Shown here: one piece after another, positions 1-10,752 of the stretch
Numbering within the stretch: the first letter of the stretch is position 1
Layout: every line of letters starts with the position of its first letter
DNA from: Sarocladium kiliense
Lineage: Eukaryota > Ascomycota > Sordariomycetes > Hypocreales > Sarocladiaceae
NCBI GenBank assembly: GCA_030734395.1
Contig: JAUZTG010000044.1
Span: 806,001 to 870,000, forward strand
Length of the DNA stretch: 64,000 nucleotides
Direction: 5' to 3'
Made by a program: the position numbers and the translations under genes
The notes under the pieces: generated by a model
What the model was told of the DNA's origin: nothing
Seen by the model: the letters and a program-made list of their open reading frames with translations, nothing else
Databases searched by the model: none

Positions 1-516
1 CCACGTCTTGTGTTGGCGGATGATGCCAAGGTCAACCGTTAGCAGCTGGCCGAAATCAGCTGCCCGTACTCCGTAGTCGCTGGGGTCATGCTTCCAGTTA
101 TCCTAGGTTACTAGTGGACCCCAAGCCGCCTAAGGCACCTGGAACTTGTCCTGTACCCCTGGGACTCAATGGCCCAACCACTGTAACGAGGAGTTCTCAG
201 CGAGTCAATCGCCTAAATGCTGCTGGGGGATGCCATTAGCACAGTTGATTCTCTGGTTCCCCAGTCGTGACCCCAGCACAAAGCAGCCACCGCACCACCA
301 CCACCACCACCCGACATTGCACTGCGCTGCACCACCGATTTCCGTCGCCTCGCCTCGACCGTCATTCTTCCTCCTCATCTTCCTCCAACCCCCAACGTCT
401 TTCCTCGTCCTCTTGCAACCTTTCCTCCTCCGACACACGAATCTATCGCGAGCAAGCCTATTCAACGACTCGACTGCCTCCCCTCCTCGCGACTGGAGGG
501 GCTCATATCCGGCCAA
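1..516. other. Upstream region of the LAMMER kinase gene
   Basis: I see no gene here. The stretch holds a short (CAC)n run near 293-312 and, from about 340 to 480, a pyrimidine-rich C/T tract. Such tracts are common in promoters and 5' leaders of filamentous fungi, so this is probably the promoter and 5' UTR of the kinase gene that follows. Short overlapping ORFs are present but are low-complexity Pro/Ser/His/Thr strings without family features. Confidence 0.5.
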
Positions 517-3109
517 ATGTCGACGCCCACTACCGCCGTCGCTCTCCCTCACTACCACCATAACCACGCCCACGGCCACAGGTACCATCACCCGCCATAC
601 TCGCCCTACCAGCAGCACCAGCAGGGCAACAGTAGCAGCCACCACCACAATCACAGCCAACACCACCAAAACCATCCCTCGTCCTCGACCGTTGCCTCGA
701 CCACGACAGCAGCAGCTGCGGCCAATATTGCCAGCAGCACCAGCAACAACAGCGTCAGCAATCGCTCCATCGCCTCGACTTCCTTGCTGCATCACCATCC
801 ACCCTCTCTGCCCTCGCCAACGGCCACAAACCCGCCTCGTCTGTTGCCTCTCTACCCTCCAGCGAGCGCCGGCTACTCCACAGTGACGGATGGCGTAACC
901 CAGCCCCGACACCACCACCAGCCCCAGTCTCCAGTGCCGCCTCCGCACGCTGCCAGTCATTATCCTCATCACGTACACCAGAACGCTGCTGCCGCTACGT
1001 CGTCGTCCTCGTCACGGCTTGCCATTGACGACGGCTATCCATCATCCACGATGGCCACAGCCGGCACAACCACTATTGCCGCACCGAATGGTACGCACCA
1101 CGACGCCGCGATCGATGATCAGCCCTCGCGGAAACGCCGACGATCCCGCGAACCCGACTGGAACAATTTCTACCGCAACGGTCTTCCCAAGGAGATCATC
1201 GTCATTGACGACAGCCCAGAGCCAGAGGCCAATACTGGTCGGAAACTCGCGAACACTGGCCCTGCTCCCGCCTACGAAGCATCACCGGCTCACCAGCAGC
1301 CCGCAAAGAAGCGGCGACGGGATGATGCTCCCCCGGCTGGCTACCATGTCCAGTATCTGTCACACACAAGTACACCGAATGGCGGAACCAACTCCAGCGA
1401 CCGCACAAATTCTGCAATAAACACCACAGCACCGACATCGCTATCATCGAATGGCCAATATGAGGAGCCAGCGCTGCCACTCAAGCGGAAGCGCGCCACC
1501 CGTCAGCAGACCGCTAACGACGCTAAGCGAAGAGATGTCGATGGCCTCGGCGGCCAGTTCCTCACCTACAAGCCACCACCCTTCCCTCCAAAGAAAGTTC
1601 CTGAGGTACCGGTGCGCGTGATTCGAGATGTAAGTGACGATAACGGATTTCGCTCGTCATGACGAGCTTGGCTGACGCTCATCTTCTCCCATAGGACCAC
1701 TATAACAAGAATGTCAAAGTTGATGATGACGATGGCCACTTCATTGTAGTGCCTGATGCACATCTCACCGACAACTGTAGGTGTCGAAGTTCCACGCAAA
1801 TATGTCCAACCTTCGCTGACACTCGCCTTAGATCAGATCAATCGCCTCCTCGGCCAAGGCACCTTCGGCAAGGTGGTCCAGGCTCGCGACCGGAAACGAA
1901 ATCGAGCTGTAGCCATCAAGATAATCCGCTCTGTTCAGAAGTACCGCGATGCTTCGAGGATAGAGCTGCGTGTTCTGGCGACCTTGAAAGCCAACGACCA
2001 CGACAATCGAAATCGCTGTATTCATCTGCGAGACTGCTTTGATTACCGTGGCCACATTTGCATCGTCATGGATTTGCTTGGCCAGAGCGTCTTCGACTTT
2101 CTCAAGGGCAATGGTTTTGTGCCCTTTCCCAACAGTCAAATCCAGAACTTTGCTCGACAGCTTTTCACCAGCGTTGCCTGTATGTATTCATCATTCTTCC
2201 TAGTCACTTCTGTGTACTGACACTTGCATAGTCCTGCACGATCTTAACCTCATTCACACCGACCTAAAACCCGAAAACATTCTTCTCCGAAGCGACCAGT
2301 ACCAAACATTCACATATAATAGGAAGATCCCTTCTTCATCAACAACTATCAGTCGCTCGGCGACCCAGAGGAGAGTTCTTTTGGACACTGAGATCCGTCT
2401 CATCGATTTCGGCTCTGCAACATTCCAGGATGAGTATCACTCTTCTGTTGTTAGCACCCGGCACTACAGAGCACCGGAGATCATCCTGGGCCTGGGCTGG
2501 TCGTATCCATGCGATATCTGGAGCATCGGATGCATCCTGGTGGAATTCTACACAGGCGATGCTCTTTTCCAGACGCACGATAACCTCGAGCACCTGGCTA
2601 TGATGGAGGCCGTCGTTGGTCATCGGATCGATCCTCACCTAGTGGCTGCTGTGAATAAGGGCACAGGAGGACGCAATGGTGGAAGCAATCCCGCGTCGAA
2701 GTAAGTACAGCATTTTTCCCGCCCTCTTTCCTCAAGCTAACAAAGTTGCAATAGGTACTTCAAGCGCTTAAAGTTGGACTATCCTCAGACATCGACCTTG
2801 CGTGGCTCCCGCCGCTTTGTTAAGGCAATGAAGCATCTTCACGTAAGTGGGATCTTGGAGATCTGCAAAAGCAGGTTTGCTGATCAAGCGCAACAGGACA
2901 TCATCCCATCCAACAACTCATTCTTCAAGCACTTCCTAGATCTGCTTTCCAAGATCTTTGTCTACGACCCCGCACAACGCATCACTGCCAAGCAGGCTCT
3001 CAACCACCCCTGGTTCAGAGAGATTGCCCATCCTGACGATGGCACTGAGGCGGCTAAGATTCGGATGGAGAACGAAGAGAAGGCGAGACACGCGCATTTT
3101 GTCGGCTGA
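517..3109 (+). CDS. lkh1: LAMMER (CLK/Kns1/Lkh1) dual-specificity protein kinase
   Basis: Six exons: 517-1629, 1695-1776, 1832-2179, 2232-2700, 2755-2842 and 2897-3109, giving 770 aa. Residues 1-370 are low-complexity (His-, Ser-, Thr- and Pro-rich, with KRRR-type basic patches that could be nuclear signals). The kinase domain starts near residue 400, with the glycine loop GQGTFGKVV, catalytic Lys428 (AIKII), HTDLKPEN with Asp525, and IDFG with Asp573. The family signature reads EHLAMME at 634-640, followed by AVVG where animal members have RILG. The C-terminal lobe ends [20 protein letters not shown]. Known family role: phosphorylation of SR-type splicing factors and control of growth and stress responses. 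All splice joins keep the frame. The intron 2843-2896 is 54 nt, a multiple of three with no stop. The start is the first ATG of the long exon and could lie further upstream only if another exon exists. Confidence 0.93.
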
Positions 3110-3885
3110 GCAGAGTGCGCTCGCGCATACACACATATCTCATCATACCACACCTCTGCATCAGGACTCTGAACGGAATCAAACGGCGTATTTCACGATT
3201 TCCTTTGTTGTTTGGTTTGACCAGCCAAAGCATCTTGACGAATGTATATGAGCATGGTTATTCTGGAGTTCCATGAGGAAAGGGCGGAAAGGAGGGGAAA
3301 GGGCTGGATGACCCTTGTTTCTCTTTCCCCCTTGTTTCTACAGCCTTGTTCTCAAATTTTCCATTGTTCTCTAAGCCCTAGGGATATAAGCAGCGAAGGA
3401 ACGGAGGAATTCAAGAATAGCTTTCTCCTCTACTTGGTGTTCGTTATCATGCGTGTTTGTTGATGTCTTCCTATTATCCACGGGATATATATCTAGAGTC
3501 GAGGAAAGATGGGCAGTCGCGAAGTTGGTTCTTGAGCAGAAGAACGTCAGCTTCAAGAGGCGTGTCGGGGGAAATGGATGAGCTCTTCGCTAGATTTTGC
3601 TGGTGTTCGGCGCGCAAAGCGGTCTTTTGATGAATGGTAGCCTGTTTCCTGGTCTTTATCGACTGTCCACTTCGTAGAAGCATCTGATCAAGTGTGAGTT
3701 CCAGAATGAGGGAGGGGACCGGATCATGCACCTTGCTTCGACTCTCGTGGTCCCCAATGGTCGATCGATGCCGGAATCCTTCTTGAGTCCTTGGACGCTG
3801 CCCCCGCATCTTTAAATAGGACATGACATCGCAATCGCGCCTGTGGAACTTGACATGCATACCCTATCGCCTTTACGAGCCTTCC
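3110..3885. other. Intergenic, kinase 3' end to monooxygenase start
   Basis: No gene recognised. ORFs antisense to each other occur at 3474-3860 and 3724-3951, but they lack family motifs and are taken as chance. The stretch should hold the kinase 3' UTR and the promoter of the next gene. Confidence 0.5.
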
Positions 3886-5295
3886 ATGATGGCCTCCGAG
3901 CAGAAAGTCGCCATTGTCGGTGCTGGAATCACTGGCCTGCTTACGGCCCACGGGCTGAAAAAGGCGAGTCTATGAGAAAGAAGCTTGATATTGATATCAG
4001 AGATTGATCTGAACATACAGAACGGTATCGATGTCGTTGTCTACGAGAGGGATGTGAGTATCGACGCCCGTGGCCGAGACTGGACGATCCTCATCCACTG
4101 GGCTTTACCTCTACTCGCAAAGCTACTCCCCATCGAGATAATCGATAGATTGCCCACGGCTATCTGTAACCCGAATCTGGAGTTCAACGCAGATGTAGAG
4201 TGTCTCGCGGTATACAACGGCGCAACGGGCGACCTGCTCTTCAAGAGCCCTACGCCTGGAGCGAGGAGAGTTTCGAGACAGAAGTTGAGGAAACTACTAG
4301 TGGAAGGACTTGATATCAATTGGGGGTGCAGGGTGAAAGAATTATATTCCGAAGGAACTGGTGCTGTAAAGCTGGAGTTTGAAGAAGGAAGAGAGCCTGT
4401 CAAGGTTGGATTTGTGGCTGGTGCGGACGGAGCGAGCTCGAGGGTCAGAGCTATCTTGCTGGGCGAGGAGAAAGCTAGAGCTCTTGGGTCTGGCTATATG
4501 TTTGGCTCGGGGATGCCGAGGTATGGTGATAGAGAGAAGGTGATGAAGGTGGTCGAAACGCATCCTGTTGCAGCGCTATCGATGGGAGCGGATGCTGTGG
4601 GTGGTGTTGGAGGTGAGTCACCTCTTGCCCCAGTGCCCGGATTAGCTCTGGTGCACAAGAGTTGAACGATGAAAAGAAGTATGCTGATGACCATTGATAG
4701 TCTTCTCAGCCGAAGATCCAGAGAAGCCAGAAGACTGGATAACCTTTTGGCTTAAGATCTGGAAAGGAGAGCCTGTGACACTTGAGGGCGCTGATGCTCT
4801 GAGATTCATGAAGACGCACACCGAAGGCTTGACTGGAATATTCAGGGATACTGTTGAGTGGACGCCGGAGGGGAGCCCCTGCTGGATCAATGAGATGAGA
4901 TACTGGCTTGCTGAGCCGTGGGACAACCGTGGAGGACGTGTGACACTGCTTGGTGACGCAGCACATCCGATGTTGATCTGTGAGTCTTTGCCTTACTCGA
5001 TGCTAACGAGTCTACAGATACTGATATGTGTCTAACTTTGTGTTACGAATTAGTTCGTGGACAGGGACTTCAGCATGCAGTCACCGATACGGTTAACTAC
5101 GTTGAATCAATGACGAAAATTCTCCATTCCGGGGAAGAGACGGATGCGGGAGAGCTCATATCGGCGATTGAGAGAGGTATGATTGAGAGGGGAAACAAGG
5201 CAGTGAAACAATCGCTTGAGGAGGCGGACAAGGCTCTTGATTCGGAGAAGGTAGCGAAGATGTTGATGGCCACGAAAGGGCATGGCCGTGAATGA
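3886..5295 (+). CDS. FAD-dependent monooxygenase (PHBH/salicylate hydroxylase-like fold)
   Basis: Four exons: 3886-3963, 4021-4612, 4701-4979 and 5054-5295, giving 396 aa. The N-terminus has the Rossmann dinucleotide motif VAIVGAGITGLLTA (GxGxxG), then VVVYERD for ribose binding, RDWTILIHW as in the fungal group, the mid-protein GADGASSRVR (DG motif), and GDAAHPML followed by RGQGLQHA, the second FAD-binding motif. This order is diagnostic of class A flavoprotein monooxygenases, which use NAD(P)H and O2 to hydroxylate or epoxidise small, often aromatic, molecules. The substrate cannot be read from sequence. The first intron appears to use a GC donor (GCGAGT at 3964); only that choice joins LKK to NGIDVVVYERD in frame. 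No biosynthetic partners lie next to it, so it is an orphan accessory enzyme here. Confidence 0.88.
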
Positions 5296-5759
5296 CATTT
5301 GAGCGACTCAAGAAATTTATGATATTTGAAGTTAGAACCTAGGTCTACAGCTGCTAGTGATTCGCGATTCGGAGCCAGTGATATCACGGATGCCATATAT
5401 GTTTAGTCTGATGTCTGAAGCTCATTGACGCTCTCGTTACTCATCTGCTGTTGCCAGACCACTTAGTCCTTTCGTGTAGCGAATCCATAACATTCTGAGT
5501 AGAGTCGACATTGCTAAGGAGATAATATACACCCCGAGGGTCACACGGAAGTCGCGTGGTCAAGATTCCTCTGGGGCAGTGAATCAGGGAGTCACGCCAG
5601 ACATTCGAAGTGATGCTTGTCACGGACATGGGCCGCCCCTCCTGGATTACATATAGACGGATCAGCACCCATTTCGATTGCGTCCTCAGTTTTCTGGAAA
5701 TCTCAGGTCTCATTCTTCAGCCATCTTGTGACTAAGATTAATCTAGAGCCACGGCCGCC
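5296..5759. other. Intergenic, monooxygenase to secreted protein gene
   Basis: No gene supported. It presumably contains the monooxygenase 3' UTR and the promoter of the small secreted protein gene. No clear TATA element or repeat was seen. Confidence 0.5.
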
Positions 5760-6370
5760 ATGCAGCTCGATCGTCTAGCAATCACACTTGGCCTCGTAGC
5801 GAGCATTGCAGGTCGAAGCAACGAGGCGTCTGACCTGGAAAGCTCGAAATTTGTGCAGGATGAAGGCCATGTCGAAATGAATCATGTCATCGAGCCTGCG
5901 GATGACAAGCATGATACTCAGACGTCTCGTGGCCCAGGAGGGTATACGGATGACAAAGAAACGTGGTCCTGTATCACTGTGAGCTGCCTTCCGTCGATAT
6001 TCTTCATGATGGCAGCTACTAAAAATCGAAAATCTTTACCCAGGAAAGCGATATAACACACAGCGACTGCTACACCATCCAATCGACCATTTCCAACATG
6101 GGCGGCCCAGATGGCTGGTGGTGGATCCCGTCATCCACGGGCTGCAACTCGTGGCAGCACAACAACTGCAAAGCCATCTTCTGTCCGCTGGATACCACTG
6201 AAGACAAAGACGGCAATCCGATACAGGAGGACATGGTAGTATCGACGCCGAATTTGGCCAAGCAAATGAGGTTGTTGGCGAAGATTTGTGCGGAAGATGG
6301 GAGGAGGGGCTACATGAAGGCGGACAACGGGTCGTGGGAGTTTTGGTTGGCAGAGGGAGGGTGGCAGTAG
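5760..6370 (+). CDS. Small secreted cysteine-containing protein, function unknown
   Basis: Two exons, 5760-5978 and 6044-6370, joined in phase 0 (181 aa). The first about 18 residues (MQLDRLAITLGLVASIAG) form a plausible signal peptide. An acidic linker of about 50 residues follows. The globular part starts near WSCIT and has six cysteines: WSC, SDC, TGC, NNC, IFC and KIC. It also carries WWW near residue 98 and two more Trp near the C-terminus. Six Cys in a secreted protein of this size suggests three disulfides, as in many fungal extracellular or effector-type proteins. I do not recognise a family. The intron has a GTGAGC donor and CCCAG acceptor, and the reading is stop-free only when it is removed. 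Alternatives are a cell-wall or lumenal protein. Confidence 0.72.
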
Positions 6371-6675
6371 GGCTGAATGGATGGGTGGCAAAGTTTACCA
6401 ATCGGCTTTCTAGACATCTGGTGAAGCCGTGATTGCTCTGTTCTTGATTTTATACAGACAAGCTCTTGTCTTGAGTTCACCCCATGGGATGTACTGTGCA
6501 TGTTGAGCAAGTGCCGTGCCCCTCCCCCACATCCCAAGGCGCGTCTCACGACACTGGCGACTCTACACCTCCAACTGCGATTCTCCATTACCATCGCAGG
6601 CCAGTTCGGGCCACAGACAGACCGACTCACTACCGCATTATCTGGACTGCTGCTGGCATCCCATATTCTTCAAAG

Positions 6676-7056
6676 ATGGTAAGCCGCACTTGGTATTCTC
6701 CATGTTCCAAGCGACCCGCTAACCTTGCCCCCCAGAACAAGGATTCAACCTTCACCCAAGTGCACATGCACCGCGCTGGCGATGCAGATCTCTTCGAGGA
6801 CTTCTGCCGTGACCGTCTCCCAGATGACGAGGTCTACGTCCCGCCTCAGCACCAGCCTGTCAATCCGGAGGATGAGGACGACGTTGTTCCTGACCAGCAT
6901 GCCGCGTATGGCATCCAACGTGCCACGCAGCGCGTTAAGGAGCCGGCTTGGAAGGACCTGGGCTTGGGGGATTTGATGAATAAGGGTCCTTCACCGGCAA
7001 TGGGTAAGCCGTCTGTGCCTGGGTCTGGCCAAGGGGGTCGGTCGTTGCCGCGTTGA
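6676..7056 (+). CDS. Small acidic hypothetical protein; start codon alone in exon 1
   Basis: Exons 6676-6678 (the ATG only) and 6736-7056, giving 107 aa. The intron 6679-6735 (57 nt) has GTAAGC, a GCTAAC branch point and a C-rich CCCAG acceptor. The protein begins MNKDSTFTQVHMHRAGDAD and continues with an acidic Pro-rich middle (PEDEDD) and a Gly/Pro/Ser-rich tail. No signal peptide, membrane segment or known domain was seen. The intron is a multiple of three without a stop, so an unspliced reading from an ATG at 6484 also stays open. That upstream part looks like translated leader (no bias, no hydrophobic pattern), so I prefer 6676. The coding nature of exon 2 is likely; the exact 5' end is less certain. 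Confidence 0.6.
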   Translation: MVSRTWYSPCSKRPANLAPQNKDSTFTQVHMHRAGDADLFEDFCRDRLPDDEVYVPPQHQPVNPEDEDDVVPDQHAAYGIQRATQRVKEPAWKDLGLGDLMNKGPSPAMGKPSVPGSGQGGRSLPR

Positions 7057-7317
7057 GGAAATGCATACACGATGTCCTGCATGTTTTTGGTGTTTGGCGT
7101 TCTGGGCGAGGAAATCAACACGACTTCGGCGATAAGCATGACACGAAGGAGCTTGTGACGTTTTGTACTTTCGAGTATCTACGTATAATGACATTGCGTG
7201 TCCCATCAAAATTTCCCGGGCCTTCTAAACTCCAGACGCCATGCAACATATTCGTCCGTAGACTGTCCAAGATTCTATTCCACCCCCCAGGACTTCCTTT
7301 CCAGCCCCTCAATTGCT

Positions 7318-8071
7318 TCATGTCTTGGGTAAGAAAGCCTCCCTCTCTAACACCTCCGGCCGAAACTTGACCAAAAACACCGTCTTCCCCGGCCACATCT
7401 CGCCCTCGCCCACCGTATGCGCTGTCACCCTCGCAGGGAAATCCGCCCCATCACACACGCCCTCGACAACGCCGGCCACGAACGCCGCGCAGTTGAGCTG
7501 GCTCATCTCGCGCGGCACACTAATGTACTGGTTTACCAGCGGCTCGTTGTCGTGAATCATGTACTCTTCGGGGGTTTCAGGGTTGGTGGATTTCTCGAGG
7601 CGGTCGGCTTGTCGGCCGAAGAGGTGTTGCCAGACGTTTTGCTTGATGAAGTGGAGGAGGGAGATGATTGTAAGGGGACGGAGCTGGGTTCGTGGTGGTT
7701 CGCGGTAGAGGAGGAGATCGAGGAGTTTGAGGCCGATGGGATGGCCTTGGAGATTGAGCCTGTCGGAAAGGAAGAGACGTTTGTTAGCTGGCCGTGTACC
7801 ATATCATCCATGTCTTGCTCCTGGAACCTTTCGAGTTGGGTACTGACTTTTGCTCGAGTTCTTGAATGTCCTTGACCTGGCGCTGGGCATAGGTCACCAT
7901 CTCGCTGAAGAGGTAGGCAAAGCTGGCCTGGCTGAGCTCGGCCGTCTTGGTGCGGTTCAAGGGCCGGTGGTAGATGGTCTTGCCATTGCTTGGGTATCGC
8001 AAGCCAGGCTCTTTGCTGCTGCCAGGCCCTCCTGCGCCCCCGGGGAGGCCCGACTGCGGCGCGCTGGCCAT
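7318..8071 (-). CDS. trs31: TRAPP complex subunit Trs31 (TRAPPC5)
   Basis: Two exons on the minus strand, 8071-7848 and 7759-7318, giving 221 aa. After a Gly/Ser/Ala-rich N-terminus come GKTIYHRPLNRTKTAELS, SQASFAYLFSEMVTYAQ, GHPIGLKLLDLL, LHFIKQNVWQHLFG and FVAGVVEGVCDGADFPARV, all hallmarks of the Bet3-like fold of TRAPPC5. Trs31 is a core subunit of the TRAPP complexes, which act as exchange factors for Ypt1/Rab GTPases in ER-Golgi and intra-Golgi traffic. The 88-nt intron (GTCAGT donor, CAG acceptor) restores the KLNLQGHP junction. I start at the ATG at 8071; the in-frame codon at 8083 is GTG. The gene is convergent with the small acidic protein gene. Confidence 0.92.
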
Positions 8072-8721
8072 TGTGTTTGACACCGAGGGACGGACTGACT
8101 GGATATATCGGGAGGGACTGTGTGGGTTCGAAAGGATGTTGCGCGAGCAAGAGGCGTCGTGGTTGGTTATGGTCTGGGTTTCGTCCTGGGGTGGAGTGGA
8201 TTGGAGGTGTGTGAGACGGAGATCAGGAGCTGGAGTGACGAGCTGCCGCTGGGAACCCCACAGTGGTAGTCCGACGATGTAGGGGTCGCTGAAATGGCTG
8301 AGCTGGACACTCAGTACCTGGCTAGATTTGAGAATTTATTGAGGAGAATACCGATAGGAACAATCTAACAAGGAAGTGAAATAGCCTTGAGGAATGGCAT
8401 AGAAGCAGGCCGCCCTAGACATTAGGTTGGAAAACATGCTTATAATACCCACGGCAATCCCAAAGAGCAGCAACGGACACGCAAAACGACCATCTGTTGC
8501 ATATTTGAGGTCTGACCTGTTGGCATTACGAAAAGCTATCAATATTTCTGTTCTCTTGCAGTCTTGTCTTATGCAATCTTGTGACACTCGACCCCGAATG
8601 ATTCATCCTTCTGTTTGCGCCAGTCTGTATGCTTCTTCCCAACCGAACCCTCGCCCATCCTGGCTCTCGGCTCACAATTGCATGTCTTCTTTTCTATCCG
8701 ATCCATGCCTTTTGAATGCAA
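8072..8721. other. Intergenic, Trs31 promoter and AAA ATPase 3' end
   Basis: No gene supported. Both neighbours are on the minus strand, so the stretch should hold the Trs31 5' region and the 3' UTR of the AAA ATPase gene. Short ORFs here lack family features. Confidence 0.5.
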
Positions 8722-10752
8722 TTATTGCACCGTAGTCACCTTGCTCTTCGACTCTTTCTGCTTCATCGTCGCCTCAATCCACCCTGGGGCATCATCCAGA
8801 GCTCTCCTTGGACTCTTCTTCCTCTTCAATAAGAAGCCCTGGATCTCCGCCGGCGAGAACTTGCCCTCTGGGATCATCTCTCCAAACGCATCTGCGATCT
8901 CTTTGAGTTCCTTTGGACCGACCCAGTCATCAATATCCTTAGCTCCCTTCTCTGAACCGACCAGCAGACTGGGTGGTGGCACTGCCTCGTACATCCGCAT
9001 GAAGAGGTCCATGGCTTGGTGCTGAGAAGCATTGGTGAAGCCCACTTGAAGATCCACACGGCCTGGACGAACAAGTGCCTCGTCAAGAGATTCGGGCTTG
9101 TTGGTCGTCATGATCAGAACACGGCCCTCGTGCGAGGCAACACCGTCGATGGCATTGAGGAGACCAGAGAGGGAGATAGTTTCCATTGTGATGGTGGCGA
9201 CTCCGGGGCCTCTTCTTCCAGGAACCTTCTCCATGCGCTTCTTTCGCATCTTCTTTTTGTCTCGTTTTCTTTTTGGGGAGTCGTCTTCAGATGAGGACGA
9301 AGACGAGGAATCTGAGTCATCTGAATCTTTGGCAGACTTTCGCTTGCTCTTCTTGCTCTTCTTTGTCTTCTCATCTTCTGTGGCCTTATTCTCCTTCTTG
9401 CTGGTGTCGCCATTTGTAAGCTTCTTCTCTAAAATGTCATCACCCTCTACTTCCTCCTTCTCCTCTGTCTCTGTCTCGTCCTTCTCTTTGTCCGCACCAT
9501 CGTCGTCGGTCCGCTTAAGGCCGGCGGTGTCGATGTCTTCGAGAAGCACAATACAGCGCCGTGGGAGCTTAGCAAACAGAGCCGCAAGATCTTCCTCGGT
9601 GACATTGACATCCTGCAAGCTAATAACGTAGATGTCGATTCCAAAAACACCGGCAAGCGCGAACGAAAAGCTTGTCTTGCCTGTTCCCGGAGGCCCGTGG
9701 AACAGGTAGCCCCGTCGAAGAGGGATGCCACGTGATGCGTACCATCGGGGAGTTGATGGATGGAGGTACTCATTGATGTCGGCTAATACTTCGTGCTTCT
9801 CCTTCGGATCGAGCACGACGGTGCGCATGGGTCTGACTGGCCGGCTGGTGATTTGCTGCCACATATTATAGTCTCTCCGGAACTCCTTAGCCCGTGGTCG
9901 ATAGATAGTGGTACGCTGGTGAGTGTCCTCGTAGTAGAGTGCTTTGGCATCAGCGAGAAGCCGTTTGAGTGGCACTTTGAAGGTATGATTAGTGTCGGTG
10001 ATATTATGTGAATGAGATATAAGTCAACTTACCGACTGACCGACCATAACAAGAGATTTTGATCTCCTCAAGATCTTTCATAGCAGAAAAACCACCTGTG
10101 TTGATAAAGGACTCCTTCTTACGGGTGAACCTGAAATATGTTCCGTTATGCCAAAACTTAGTTGCGCCCATAGCGGGAACATATCGCGGTGCCTTCAATA
10201 TGTCAGCCTGTGAATACGCTCCAGCCGAATGGGTAAACTTACTGATCTTGCTGCTTGATTAGAGAAGTTGAGGTACCTGTGTTGACCCTCACTGTCGCCT
10301 CCGTCGGTATACGATAATGCGCTCATGAGATCGTCATCGTCATCATTCTCCCATGCACTCGTCCACTCTGTCTGCGCCATCAAGTACCTGTCTGACTTGA
10401 TCGCTGGTTGCATAGACATCCACTTCATCAGATGCGCGTAGATCGAGTCGTTCTCACTGACGGAAATGGAAGATCTGAGGTAGTTATCCACAAACACCAT
10501 AATCGCCATGTATAGTTGCGTGACCATCTTGGTCAGGCCCCAACCCAGCCCCAGCACAGTTAGCACCAGCGATGGGTCGAGGCCGAAACGTTCCTCGAGA
10601 ATGCGATACAGAAACAGGAAGCCTTGCATCAAAGGCGACGCCCGACTGGCCGAGTTCAGGAAGGTGTTCATGAATTCGGAGCCATTTACTGTTATGTTGG
10701 CCATGGTTGGCTGACCGAACAGCGACGGCAGTTGATTTGTGAGGACGTTCAT
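8722..10752 (-). CDS. BCS1-like AAA ATPase with a charged insertion
   Basis: Three exons on the minus strand: 10752-10243, 10192-10033 and 9974-8722, giving 640 aa. A hydrophobic segment near residues 61-88 may be a transmembrane anchor, as in mitochondrial Bcs1. A BCS1_N-type region includes YFRFTRKK and ISCYGRSV. The AAA module has Walker A GPPGTGKT (about 317-324), Walker B CIVLLEDID (about 364-372), then LSGLLNAIDGV and TTNKPESLDEALVRPGRVD, where the paired arginines would be the arginine finger and sensor. Between Walker B and LSGLLNAIDG sits an insertion of about 100 residues, first Glu/Asp-rich, then Lys/Ser-rich. Yeast Bcs1 translocates the Rieske protein for complex III; fungal paralogues with such inserts are common and their jobs are mostly unknown. 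The start is the ATG at 10752; the upstream in-frame TTG was not used. Confidence 0.88.

Noticed and set aside
146..978. Overlapping ORFs of 246 and 257 codons on opposite strands before the kinase
   Set aside because: Low-complexity Pro/Ser/Arg/Val strings in shadow frames of the His/Ser/Thr-rich kinase N-terminus; no motif.
6484..6675. Upstream extension of the small acidic protein
   Set aside because: Open only because the following intron is stopless; no coding bias or domain, and the intron at 6679 places the ATG at its donor.
7557..8150. 197-codon minus-strand ORF over Trs31
   Set aside because: A shadow frame of the Trs31 exons; the Trs31 frame carries all family motifs.
9098..9631. 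177-codon plus-strand Ser/Phe-rich ORF
   Set aside because: Antisense reading of the Lys/Ser/Glu insertion of the AAA ATPase; composition is explained by the opposite strand.
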